From an uncultured Lachnospiraceae bacterium (GTDB lineage Bacteria > Bacillota_A > Clostridia > Lachnospirales > Lachnospiraceae), in the NCBI GenBank assembly GCA_902767195.1, contig CACXGS010000435.1, positions 1 to 5,023 on the forward strand: a stretch of 5,023 bases of DNA. The letters are read 5' to 3'. The notes below the pieces were generated by a model. That model was not told the DNA's origin, made no database searches, and saw nothing but the letters and a program-made list of their open reading frames with translations. The translations under genes were made by a program, and so were the position numbers. Positions 1 to 5,023 of the stretch are shown here, one piece after another (position 1 is the stretch's first letter; every line of letters starts with the position of its first letter).

Positions 1-1
1 C

Positions 2-646
2 CGCGAACCCCGCGCATCCTGCCGTTACATCAAGATGCCCTTCTCTCTTCAGAAGGCCGGCAATCTCTTCCATATCATCTCCGGTTGAGGCATCAAAAAT
101 CAGCACCTGGTCCTCAGGCCATGGCTGACCGGTCAGTTCTTTCGCCCTGACACTTTTTGTGGAGAGTCTGGTCTCCTCTTCGATCAGTTTCCCCACAGAG
201 GAATTCCTGACCGGATTCAGGGGATCACTGCCAAATATACTCTCGGATACCGGAACCCCCTTTATGTAATGGATGCCTTCTCTTGTGATGCGGTTCTCTC
301 CCGGCAGGGCCGGAACAAATGAAATCTGCTTTCCCACCACGTCGTAGAGAGCCGCGAACTCGCTCCCGATATGTCCCCGCAGAGCGGAGTCGGTCTTCTT
401 ATAGAAGCAGGGGATATTGCAGTCTGTACAGAGCTTGACCGTCTTGTAGACTCTGGCGTAAGCTTCATTTTCCGGCACATGACGGGTCTCTGTATCAACC
501 ACCAGGACTTCTTTGGTCAGGTCCAGCTCATCCACACAGAACTTGTGGCCTACCATGACCTGTGTACGGATGCCCATTTTTGAAAACTTGATCCCGGTAT
601 CCAGTGCACCGGTAAGATCATCTGCTATGATGGCCAGCTGTAACAT
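2..646 (-). CDS. Four-carbon acid sugar kinase (DUF1537, DtnK/OtnK-like), N-terminal part, cut by window edge
   Basis: The first 215 codons are present; the frame is still open at the left edge, and family members are usually about 420-480 residues. The start ATG (644-646) follows a strong GGGAGGTGG ribosome binding site. Visible family motifs are ADDLTGALD (8-16), DTETR (51-55), KKTDSALRGH (83-92), FVPALPGENRIT (110-121), GVPVSES (130-136), DPLNPV (141-146) and AGCAGFA (209-215). These belong to the N-terminal sugar-acid-binding domain; the C-terminal nucleotide-binding domain lies outside the window. The family uses ATP to phosphorylate C4 sugar acids (D-threonate, L-threonate, D-erythronate, or 3-oxo derivatives) at the 4-hydroxyl in the cytoplasm. 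The gene lies 80 nt downstream of the PdxA2-type dehydrogenase on the same strand with no terminator between them, which favours a DtnK-like role making the dehydrogenase's substrate. Family assignment is firm; the exact substrate is inference. Confidence 0.9.
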   Translation of the reverse strand, partial: MLQLAIIADDLTGALDTGIKFSKMGIRTQVMVGHKFCVDELDLTKEVLVVDTETRHVPENEAYARVYKTVKLCTDCNIPCFYKKTDSALRGHIGSEFAALYDVVGKQISFVPALPGENRITREGIHYIKGVPVSESIFGSDPLNPVRNSSVGKLIEEETRLSTKSVRAKELTGQPWPEDQVLIFDASTGDDMEEIAGLLKREGHLDVTAGCAGFA

Positions 647-726
647 GAAACCACCTCCCTTATCACCTTGCTCCGTAAAATCTTTCTTTTATCTGTTATC
701 GCGTTTCCTGCTGTCTCTTTTCTCAG

Positions 727-1779
727 TTATCTTGTATTCGCGCTCTGGATGGCGTAATCGATGGCATTGATCAGGCTGTCTTCGTTCTGGATTCCGCGGC
801 CGGCACGGTCAAATGCTGTTCCGTGGTCCACAGAGGTCCGGATGATGGGAAGTCCCAGGGTGACATTGACGCCCTTGACGGCTTTCCAGTTGCCTGCTTC
901 CCTGTCATAGACAAAGCCGACCGTTTTCAGAGGAATATGTCCCTGGTCGTGATACATGACAACCACAATGTCATACCATCCGCCCAGTGCTTTGGAGAAC
1001 ACCGAATCCGCCGGAAGAGGACCTTCTGCAGGGTACCCTTCTTCTCTGGCAGCTTCAATGGCAGGTATGATCTCCTCAATCTCTTCTCTTCCGAAAAGAC
1101 CGCCCTCTCCGGCATGAGGATTCAGTCCGGCCACCGCTACTTTGGGCTCTTTGATCCCGATCTTCTGACACTCCTGGTATGCCAGACGGATACATTCCAG
1201 AACCCTGTCTTTTTTTACTCTGTCACAGGCTTCCCGGAGAGATACATGAGTGGAAACATGAACGACGCGAAGGTTCTCATGGACCAGCATCATGGCATAG
1301 CTTCTGGTCCCTGTATGATCGGCGTAGATTTCCGTATGACCGGAGTAATGATATCCTGCAAGATTCATCGCCTCTTTATTCAGCGCATTCGTGACCGTGG
1401 CATCCACCTCATGATTCATGGCAAGGTCAATCACCTTCTCCACGCAGAGATAAGCAGCCTTTCCGCACATGGGTGAGAGAACACCGTACTGAAGCTTTTG
1501 CATATCGACCAGATCCATATGGAGGACATCGATTGACCCAAAGGAGAACTCTGCTTCACTGACCGAAGAGATTCTTCTGGTATGAATCTCATTTTCTTTG
1601 ATAAAACCGGTCTCTGTCAGGATTCTGATGTTGTCATCAAGGACATTGGCATCACCAACCACCAGGGGCCTGCATCTCTCATAAAGATCTTTTTGGTAAA
1701 GAGCCTTTATGGTGATCTCAGGACCACATCCGGCAGGATCTCCCATGCTGATACCTATGATCGGTCTTTTGTCTGACAT
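727..1779 (-). CDS. pdxA: PdxA-family 4-phosphate dehydrogenase, probably PdxA2 (D-threonate/D-erythronate 4-phosphate dehydrogenase)
   Basis: Complete at 350 residues, close to the family length of about 330-350. The ATG (1777-1779) is preceded by AGGAAAGGAG at good spacing. Motifs seen: GISMGDPAGCGPEI (9-22), substrate-binding GHTE (147-150), STHVSLREA (176-184), GLNPHAGEGGLFG (218-230), ADSVF (257-261), YHDQGHIPLK (276-285), GVNVTLGLPIIRTS (303-316) and DHGTAFDRAGRG (318-329). His178, His222 and His277 match the three metal ligands of E. coli PdxA. PdxA proper makes a pyridoxal phosphate precursor. PdxA2 paralogues next to DUF1537 kinases instead oxidise D-threonate or D-erythronate 4-phosphate with NAD+, and the keto acid decarboxylates to dihydroxyacetone phosphate. 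The kinase neighbour, the HIPLK sequence and the roughly 11-residue insertion at 289-301 favour PdxA2. It is the first gene of a minus-strand operon divergent from a PrpR-like regulator. A true B6 role is unlikely but not excluded. Confidence 0.93.
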   Translation of the reverse strand: MSDKRPIIGISMGDPAGCGPEITIKALYQKDLYERCRPLVVGDANVLDDNIRILTETGFIKENEIHTRRISSVSEAEFSFGSIDVLHMDLVDMQKLQYGVLSPMCGKAAYLCVEKVIDLAMNHEVDATVTNALNKEAMNLAGYHYSGHTEIYADHTGTRSYAMMLVHENLRVVHVSTHVSLREACDRVKKDRVLECIRLAYQECQKIGIKEPKVAVAGLNPHAGEGGLFGREEIEEIIPAIEAAREEGYPAEGPLPADSVFSKALGGWYDIVVVMYHDQGHIPLKTVGFVYDREAGNWKAVKGVNVTLGLPIIRTSVDHGTAFDRAGRGIQNEDSLINAIDYAIQSANTR

Positions 1780-1829
1780 TCGTCTGTCTCCTTTCCTGAT
1801 ATCTGTTGATTTTTCATTACATTATTTAT

Positions 1830-1835
1830 AATATA
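1830..1835 (-). promoter_or_regulatory. Possible weak -10 box for the pdxA2-kinase operon
   Basis: Read on the minus strand, TATATT lies within an AT-rich run about 50 nt upstream of the PdxA2 ATG. The hexamer 17 nt upstream (CAAGAT, 1853-1858) does not resemble TTGACA. A poor -35 fits a promoter that needs an activator, but the placement is tentative because several overlapping AT-rich hexamers are possible here. Confidence 0.3.
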
Positions 1836-1874
1836 CGCATTTTCTGTTAGATATCTTGTTTTTTCAGACCGGAA

Positions 1875-1891
1875 TTGTATCAATATGAAAC
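1875..1891 (+). promoter_or_regulatory. Candidate regulator-binding site, copy 1 of a 17-nt repeat
   Basis: TTGTATCAATATGAAAC matches the copy at 1935-1951 in 14 of 17 positions, including an identical ATATGAAAC end. It is about 60 nt upstream of the suspected start of the pdxA2 operon, a usual place for an activator site. No binding protein can be proven; the adjacent Fis-type HTH regulator is the obvious candidate. Confidence 0.4.
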
Positions 1892-1908
1892 TATAATAAC
1901 AAACATAC

Positions 1909-1936
1909 TTGACGAATAAAATAAATCACTTATATT
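1909..1936 (+). promoter_or_regulatory. Sigma-70/SigA-type promoter for the PrpR-like regulator
   Basis: A -35 box TTGACG (1909-1914, 5 of 6 to consensus) and a -10 box TATATT (1931-1936, 5 of 6) are separated by 16 nt. Transcription would start near 1943, giving a leader of about 50 nt before the regulator ATG. A dyad at 1935-1953 overlaps the end of the -10 box and the expected start site, so binding there would block this promoter. Predicted by eye. Confidence 0.6.
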
Positions 1937-1953
1937 GTTTATATATGAAACAA
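1935..1953 (+). promoter_or_regulatory. Candidate operator: 17-nt repeat copy 2 within a TTGTTT-N7-AAACAA dyad
   Basis: TTGTTT (1935-1940) and AAACAA (1948-1953) are perfect 6-bp inverted arms around 7 nt. The element contains the second copy of the repeat found at 1875-1891. It overlaps the -10 box and predicted start site of the regulator promoter, so it fits autorepression by a dimeric HTH protein. The AT-rich composition makes chance dyads more likely, which limits confidence. Confidence 0.45.
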
Positions 1954-1992
1954 CTCGCCGTATTTTTCAAGAAAGATAAGGAATGAGCAGAT

Positions 1993-3780
1993 ATGAACAA
2001 GCTGGAGATTCTGGCCATCCTGCCATACAGAGAACTGGTCAGTCTTGTGGAAAGGTCTGTTGAAAGATATGAGAATATTCATGCGGACTGTATTGTCGGG
2101 AACCTGGAAGAAGGACTGAATGCTGCAAAAATGCAGCTGAAGAAACGTTCTTATGACATGATTCTTTCCAGAGGGGGAACCGCGGAAATGCTTCGGGATA
2201 ACATATCGGATATTACGATTCTGGAGATCCCTATTTCCTTTGAAGATATTTTTTACTCCATCATGCTGGCGAAGAATTATCAGGAAAAATTCGCCGTGGT
2301 CAGTTTCCCTGCCCTGACAAGACAGGTCCACTCTCTCTGTGAGCTGCTTGGCTACGACATCAATGTCCGTGATATTCACTCGGAAGAAGAAGTCCGCAGC
2401 AAGCTGATGGATCTTCGAAAAATGGGCTGTTCCATGGTAATTGGTGACGTGATTACCGCCCAGACTGCAAGAGAGCTGGGAATCAATGTTGTCTTAATCA
2501 TGTCCGGACAGAACAGTGTCAACCAGGCTATTGATTATGCCCTCTGGATGCTCCCCATGAAGCAGCAGCAGTATCGGATCTCCCAGTACCTCTCTTCCAT
2601 GGAATCCAATTCCCCTTTTATGTTTGTGGTATTCGACAGCAATTACAAACTCAGATATAACAACTTCCATGCTGCAGATGTCACCGGCAGTGAGTTTGTC
2701 GAGTATTTCTCGGATCATCTGAAAGCACTGGAAAAAGAATGTGGCAGCCAGATCTACCGCCAGATCGGACAGAATCTTTATCTTCTCCATGTCATGTCCA
2801 GAACCATAGACGGGGAGAATCATCTTTTTATCTACGGACAGGTCATTTATGAGCCGGAAAATCTGAATTCCGATGCCATTATGCTGAAAAAAGACATCTC
2901 CGATACCGGCTATGTTTTTAAGAATTCCTACGGGGTGGTAAACTCCATCGGTTATGCCAGAGAGGCCATCCAGAATTGCTGCGAGTCTTCTCTTCCGGTC
3001 CTTATTATGGGGGAAGAAGGGACAGGAAAGGATGCGGCGGCCAACAGTATTTACCGCAGAGGCATTTACAACAGCAATCCATATTTTGTGATCAACTGCG
3101 AGCTGGTTTCCGACAGGGAGTGGTACCGTTTTTTCAATAAATCAACCTCCCCTCTCCTCTATGTAAACTGCACCATATATTTTAAAAACATCCACAAGCT
3201 GAATTCCCATCATGCCAAGAACTTAAGAAAGCTGATTGAGGAATCCAACCTGTGTCAGAGAAACAAGGTCATTTTCTCCGCTGTGATCTCACCCGACGGG
3301 AACAAGCCTGAGTTCGCCCGCTATATCCTGGACAATATCCAGTGTATCCTTCTCCAGCCCCTTCCCATCCGCAAACGTCGGGAAGATTTAAAGAACATGC
3401 TGATCATCTATCTGAATGAGATGAATATCCTTTACGGGAAGCACATTATAGGATTTACGGAGGATGCGGAACAGGCTTTTCTTGATTTTGACTGGCCGGG
3501 CAACATAACCCAGCTGAAACGGGTCTTAAGGGAGATGGTCATTCACACGGAGGGTATGTATATTAACGGAAACATGGTCAGGGAATATATCAAAAATGAG
3601 ATTTTTGATTCCTCGGAAAAACTGACTTACAACATTAATCTGGATCAGCCTCTGGAGGATATCACCTACGATATCGTCCGCATTATCATGAAACAGGAGA
3701 ACATGAACCAGAGCAAGGTGGCCAAACGTCTGGGCGTCGGAAGGACGACCATCTGGCGGATTTTGAAGTCGAGGGAGTGA
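1993..3780 (+). CDS. PrpR N-terminal domain regulator with degenerate sigma-54-activator AAA+ domain and Fis-type HTH
   Basis: Complete at 595 residues. The ATG follows AAGGAA about 10 nt upstream, and the protein begins LEILAILPY as PrpR-N domains do. Residues 1-185 are a PrpR-type ligand-sensing domain with the SRGGTAEMLRD signature (59-69). Residues 205-285 look PAS-like (weak). Residues 315-515 resemble the AAA+ domain of sigma-54 activators: Walker A is GEEGTGKD (340-347), but GAFTGA is absent and the segment between NC (368-369) and the Walker B strand is about a dozen residues short. The Walker B strand reads TIYFKNIHKL (394-403), with Lys398-Asn399 where Asp-Glu should be. The usual WPGNVREL is WPGNITQL (501-508). 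A Fis-type HTH occupies 572-591 (NQSKVAKRLGVGRTTIWRIL). It is therefore probably an ATPase-dead, sigma-70-compatible regulator of the divergent C4 sugar acid genes and the downstream permease. The ligand is unknown; a sugar acid or its phosphate is an inference. Confidence 0.88.
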   Translation: MNKLEILAILPYRELVSLVERSVERYENIHADCIVGNLEEGLNAAKMQLKKRSYDMILSRGGTAEMLRDNISDITILEIPISFEDIFYSIMLAKNYQEKFAVVSFPALTRQVHSLCELLGYDINVRDIHSEEEVRSKLMDLRKMGCSMVIGDVITAQTARELGINVVLIMSGQNSVNQAIDYALWMLPMKQQQYRISQYLSSMESNSPFMFVVFDSNYKLRYNNFHAADVTGSEFVEYFSDHLKALEKECGSQIYRQIGQNLYLLHVMSRTIDGENHLFIYGQVIYEPENLNSDAIMLKKDISDTGYVFKNSYGVVNSIGYAREAIQNCCESSLPVLIMGEEGTGKDAAANSIYRRGIYNSNPYFVINCELVSDREWYRFFNKSTSPLLYVNCTIYFKNIHKLNSHHAKNLRKLIEESNLCQRNKVIFSAVISPDGNKPEFARYILDNIQCILLQPLPIRKRREDLKNMLIIYLNEMNILYGKHIIGFTEDAEQAFLDFDWPGNITQLKRVLREMVIHTEGMYINGNMVREYIKNEIFDSSEKLTYNINLDQPLEDITYDIVRIIMKQENMNQSKVAKRLGVGRTTIWRILKSRE

Positions 3781-3787
3781 AAATATT

Positions 3788-4723
3788 ATGAATTTAAGTT
3801 TTATGTTGCTGCAGCAGATCCTTGTCATGGCGCTTTATATCTTTTTTGCCTTCCTGGGTGTCAAATGCGGTATCCTGAAGAAAGAAGACAGCTCCAGTAT
3901 CGCTTCCCTGGTCCTTTTTATCATCTGTCCGGCTCTCATCTTTGATGCCTTTCAGATGCCCTTTTCCGTCGATAAGATGAAGGGCTTTCTTCTTGCTCTT
4001 CTTGCATCCACGTTAATGCATGTCCTCTTTCTGGTATTCATCTATCTGTTCGGGAAATCCGTCTATTTAAATGACATTGAAAGGGCTTCTGTCATCTATA
4101 CCAACTGCGGGAACCTTCTTGTGCCCCTGATCGGAGCCATCCTGGGAAAGGAGTATGTTCTTTACTGCTGTGCCTTTATGACGGTACAGACGGTGGTCCT
4201 GTGGACACATGGAGCCTATATCCTTGGAGGCAGGGAGGCGGTAAGCATAAAAAAGATCATCACGAATCCGAATGTCATCGCGATGATCTTTGGTCTTATT
4301 TTTTTCTTTACCGGCCTCCGGCTTCCCATGATACCGGCTGCTGCTATTGAGAAGACCGGTGCCTGTATCGCTCCGGTGAGCATGTTTGTGATCGGTATCC
4401 TGATCGCTTCTGCCGACTTGAAAGAAGTCTTCAGCAGGAAGAAGTCCTGGATGATCTGCCTGATTCGTCTGATTATCATACCCCTGCTAACGATCCTGAT
4501 ACTTAAGGTCACCGGAATTCCCTATCTTCTGGAAGATGGAGCCAGTATCCTCTATGTATCATTCCTGGCATCTGCAGCGCCTACGGCTGTTAATGTGACC
4601 CAGCTGGCAGATCTCTATGGAAAAGATTCCGTTCTGGCCGGCAGCATCAACATCATGAGCGTATTCTTATGTATTATCACCATGCCTCTGATGACGGCAG
4701 TCTATCAGTGGGCGTTCCTGTAA
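3788..4723 (+). CDS. AEC (auxin efflux carrier) family transporter
   Basis: Complete at 311 residues, the normal length for bacterial AEC permeases. The ATG lies 7 nt after the regulator stop, and its ribosome binding site GAGGGAG (3771-3777) lies inside the end of the regulator gene, so the two are almost certainly co-transcribed. About ten hydrophobic segments are visible, near 7-28, 38-58, 66-88, 98-118, 123-143, 160-177, 190-209, 221-240, 250-270 and 285-307, consistent with a 5+5 inverted-repeat fold in the cytoplasmic membrane. Family-like stretches are IICPALIFDAF (45-55), NCGNLLVPLIGAILG (106-120) and SAAPTAVNVTQLADLYG (262-278). Bacterial AEC proteins include carriers of malate, malonate and other organic acids. 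Linkage to a regulator divergent from C4 sugar acid genes suggests it imports that acid, but the substrate and direction of transport are not visible in the sequence. Confidence 0.9.
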   Translation: MNLSFMLLQQILVMALYIFFAFLGVKCGILKKEDSSSIASLVLFIICPALIFDAFQMPFSVDKMKGFLLALLASTLMHVLFLVFIYLFGKSVYLNDIERASVIYTNCGNLLVPLIGAILGKEYVLYCCAFMTVQTVVLWTHGAYILGGREAVSIKKIITNPNVIAMIFGLIFFFTGLRLPMIPAAAIEKTGACIAPVSMFVIGILIASADLKEVFSRKKSWMICLIRLIIIPLLTILILKVTGIPYLLEDGASILYVSFLASAAPTAVNVTQLADLYGKDSVLAGSINIMSVFLCIITMPLMTAVYQWAFL

Positions 4724-4725
4724 AA

Positions 4726-4875
4726 TTATTTTACAATAACCAGGACTTTTTTACCTGCCCCATTCTGGGCGTAAGCATACACATAACATTTGCCTTTGGA
4801 TCTCGCCTTGATCTTACCATGTCGGTTGACCGAGGCGATCTTTTCCCCTCTCCTCTCTTCCAATAAAAAACCCAT
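4726..4875 (-). pseudogene. Fragment resembling the C-terminus of a bacterial Ig-like (BIG_2) domain protein
   Basis: On the minus strand an open stretch ends at TAA (4726-4728). Its last residues read KIASVNRHGKIKARSKG, then KCYVYAYAQNGAGKKVLVIVK. This matches the usual pattern at the end of BIG_2 repeats: a 'GK(I/V)xAxxKG' turn, a 'CxVYAYAQNG' strand and a final 'KVxVxVK' strand. BIG_2 repeats are common at the ends of clostridial cell-surface proteins. Only about 40-50 residues are present. The first in-frame ATG (4873-4875) lies in the hairpin arm and has no ribosome binding site. It starts immediately beyond a terminator-like hairpin and its stop is 2 nt from the permease stop. I read it as the decayed tail of a lost surface-protein gene. 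A genuine small protein is less likely. Confidence 0.45.
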
Positions 4876-4923
4876 TTTATGATATTCGGATTCTGATGAA
4901 AGCATTATATCATAAAATGGGTT
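4865..4923 (-). terminator. Rho-independent terminator-like hairpin with perfect 17-bp arms, minus-strand polarity
   Basis: The arms 4869-4885 (AACCCATTTTATGATAT) and 4907-4923 are perfect inverted copies around a 21-nt loop. Read on the minus strand the stem ends GGGTT and runs into four further Ts, the layout of an intrinsic terminator, and it lies about 27 nt after the stop of the gene entering from the right. On the plus strand no T run follows directly (the next is at 4945-4951), so termination of the permease operon here is possible but weaker. The stem is AT-rich (4 G-C pairs) and the loop is unusually large. Confidence 0.6.
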
Positions 4924-4949
4924 ATAATTATTAATCTATTATTCTTTTT

Positions 4950-5021
4950 TTATTCCGGATTCTGGGAAAGAGCCTTCTCCTGCATCTCCTGAATCTCATC
5001 GATCATGGAAAGCATGGGCCT
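4950..5021 (-). CDS. C-terminal tail of an unidentified gene entering from the right edge
   Basis: A minus-strand frame enters at the right edge and stops at TAA (4950-4952). Its 23 visible residues end MIDEIQEMQEKALSQNPE, charged and probably helical. The terminator-like hairpin just downstream in the same direction supports a real gene end. The fragment is too short to name a family. The gene would converge on the permease. Confidence 0.45.
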   Translation of the reverse strand, partial: RPMLSMIDEIQEMQEKALSQNPE

Positions 5022-5023
5022 GA

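Larger units (their letters stand above)
1780..1992. promoter_or_regulatory. Divergent control region between the catabolic operon and the regulator/permease operon
   Basis: This 213-nt AT-rich gap separates the PdxA2 start (minus strand) from the regulator start (plus strand). It contains the promoter and repeat elements listed separately. I found no sigma-54 type -24/-12 pattern (TGGCAC-N5-TTGCA) and no good catabolite-repression cre box on either strand. The arrangement, a regulator divergent from the operon it probably controls, is typical of local substrate-induced circuits. Confidence 0.75.
4724..5023. other. Right-hand region without a complete gene
   Basis: These 300 nt separate the plus-strand permease from a minus-strand gene tail. 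They contain only the Ig-like fragment, the long-arm hairpin, an AT-rich spacer at 4924-4949 and the last codons of the incoming gene. A plus-strand open frame crossing the permease end (4669-4866) has no ribosome binding site and no recognisable features. No tRNA, small RNA or mobile-element sequence was recognised. Confidence 0.6.

Noticed and set aside
262..498. 78-codon minus-strand frame and plus-strand frames at 371-583 and 513-770
   Set aside because: They overlap the DUF1537 kinase, whose motifs are clear in another frame; none has a convincing ribosome binding site.
921..935. cre-like TGAAAACGGTC on the minus strand inside the PdxA gene
   Set aside because: Only the left part fits the catabolite-repression consensus; the right end (GGC instead of WCA) does not, and the position is within coding sequence.
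823..1476. 217-codon plus-strand open frame opposite the PdxA gene
   Set aside because: It is the antisense shadow of a well-supported PdxA coding region; it has no ribosome binding site and its composition (Cys/His/Phe-rich, no motifs) is that of a reverse-frame translation.
1780..1992. Search for a sigma-54 -24/-12 promoter, prompted by the sigma-54-activator-like regulator
   Set aside because: No TGGCAC-N5-TTGCA-like pair was found on either strand, and the regulator lacks GAFTGA.
1939..2379. 146-codon minus-strand open frame over the divergent region and regulator start
   Set aside because: It lies antisense to the PrpR-N domain, has no family motifs, and would run through both the promoter and the proposed operator.
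4669..4866. 65-codon plus-strand open frame overlapping the permease end
   Set aside because: It starts inside the permease gene without a ribosome binding site and is antisense to the Ig-like fragment; nothing recognisable is encoded.
4904..4912. TGATATAAT on the minus strand, a perfect extended -10 motif inside the hairpin
   Set aside because: There is no -35 at proper spacing and no real gene just downstream (only the Ig-like fragment without a ribosome binding site). The motif probably arises by chance from the AT-rich arm and loop.

Overview
The window looks like a chromosomal segment from a Gram-positive anaerobe of the Clostridia, probably Lachnospiraceae-like. This is an inference. 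It rests on moderate GC in the genes, strong GGAGG-type ribosome binding sites, AT-rich intergenic DNA, a clostridial-looking PdxA2 and DUF1537 pair, and a PrpR-N/Fis regulator. No rRNA, tRNA, CRISPR or transposase was seen.

Left part, minus strand (2-1779): a two-gene operon read right to left. The first gene is a PdxA-family 4-phosphate dehydrogenase (727-1779). The second, 80 nt downstream, is a four-carbon acid sugar kinase of the DUF1537 family, which runs off the left edge (2-646). In known examples this pair phosphorylates a four-carbon sugar acid such as D-threonate or D-erythronate, then oxidises and decarboxylates it to dihydroxyacetone phosphate.

Middle (1780-1992): a 213-nt AT-rich divergent promoter region. 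It holds a good sigma-70 type promoter for the regulator, a weak -10 for the catabolic operon, and two related 17-nt elements exactly 60 nt apart. The second element is extended by a TTGTTT-N7-AAACAA dyad.

Right of it, plus strand (1993-4723): a 595-residue regulator with a PrpR-type sensory domain, a degenerate sigma-54-activator AAA+ domain and a Fis-type helix-turn-helix. It is followed 7 nt later by an AEC-family permease. Together the four genes form a plausible self-contained module: uptake (AEC permease), sensing (PrpR-N regulator), phosphorylation (kinase) and oxidation (PdxA2). The substrate cannot be fixed from sequence alone.

Right edge (4724-5023): no complete gene. On the minus strand it holds the C-terminal tail of an unidentified gene (4950-5021), a hairpin with perfect 17-bp arms followed by a T run (4865-4923), and a short fragment resembling the end of a bacterial Ig-like (BIG_2) domain (4726-4875).

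The most notable point is the regulator. It keeps the Walker A loop but lacks GAFTGA and has Lys-Asn in place of the Walker B Asp-Glu. No -24/-12 promoter was found, so it probably works with sigma-70 polymerase as a ligand-responsive DNA-binding protein.
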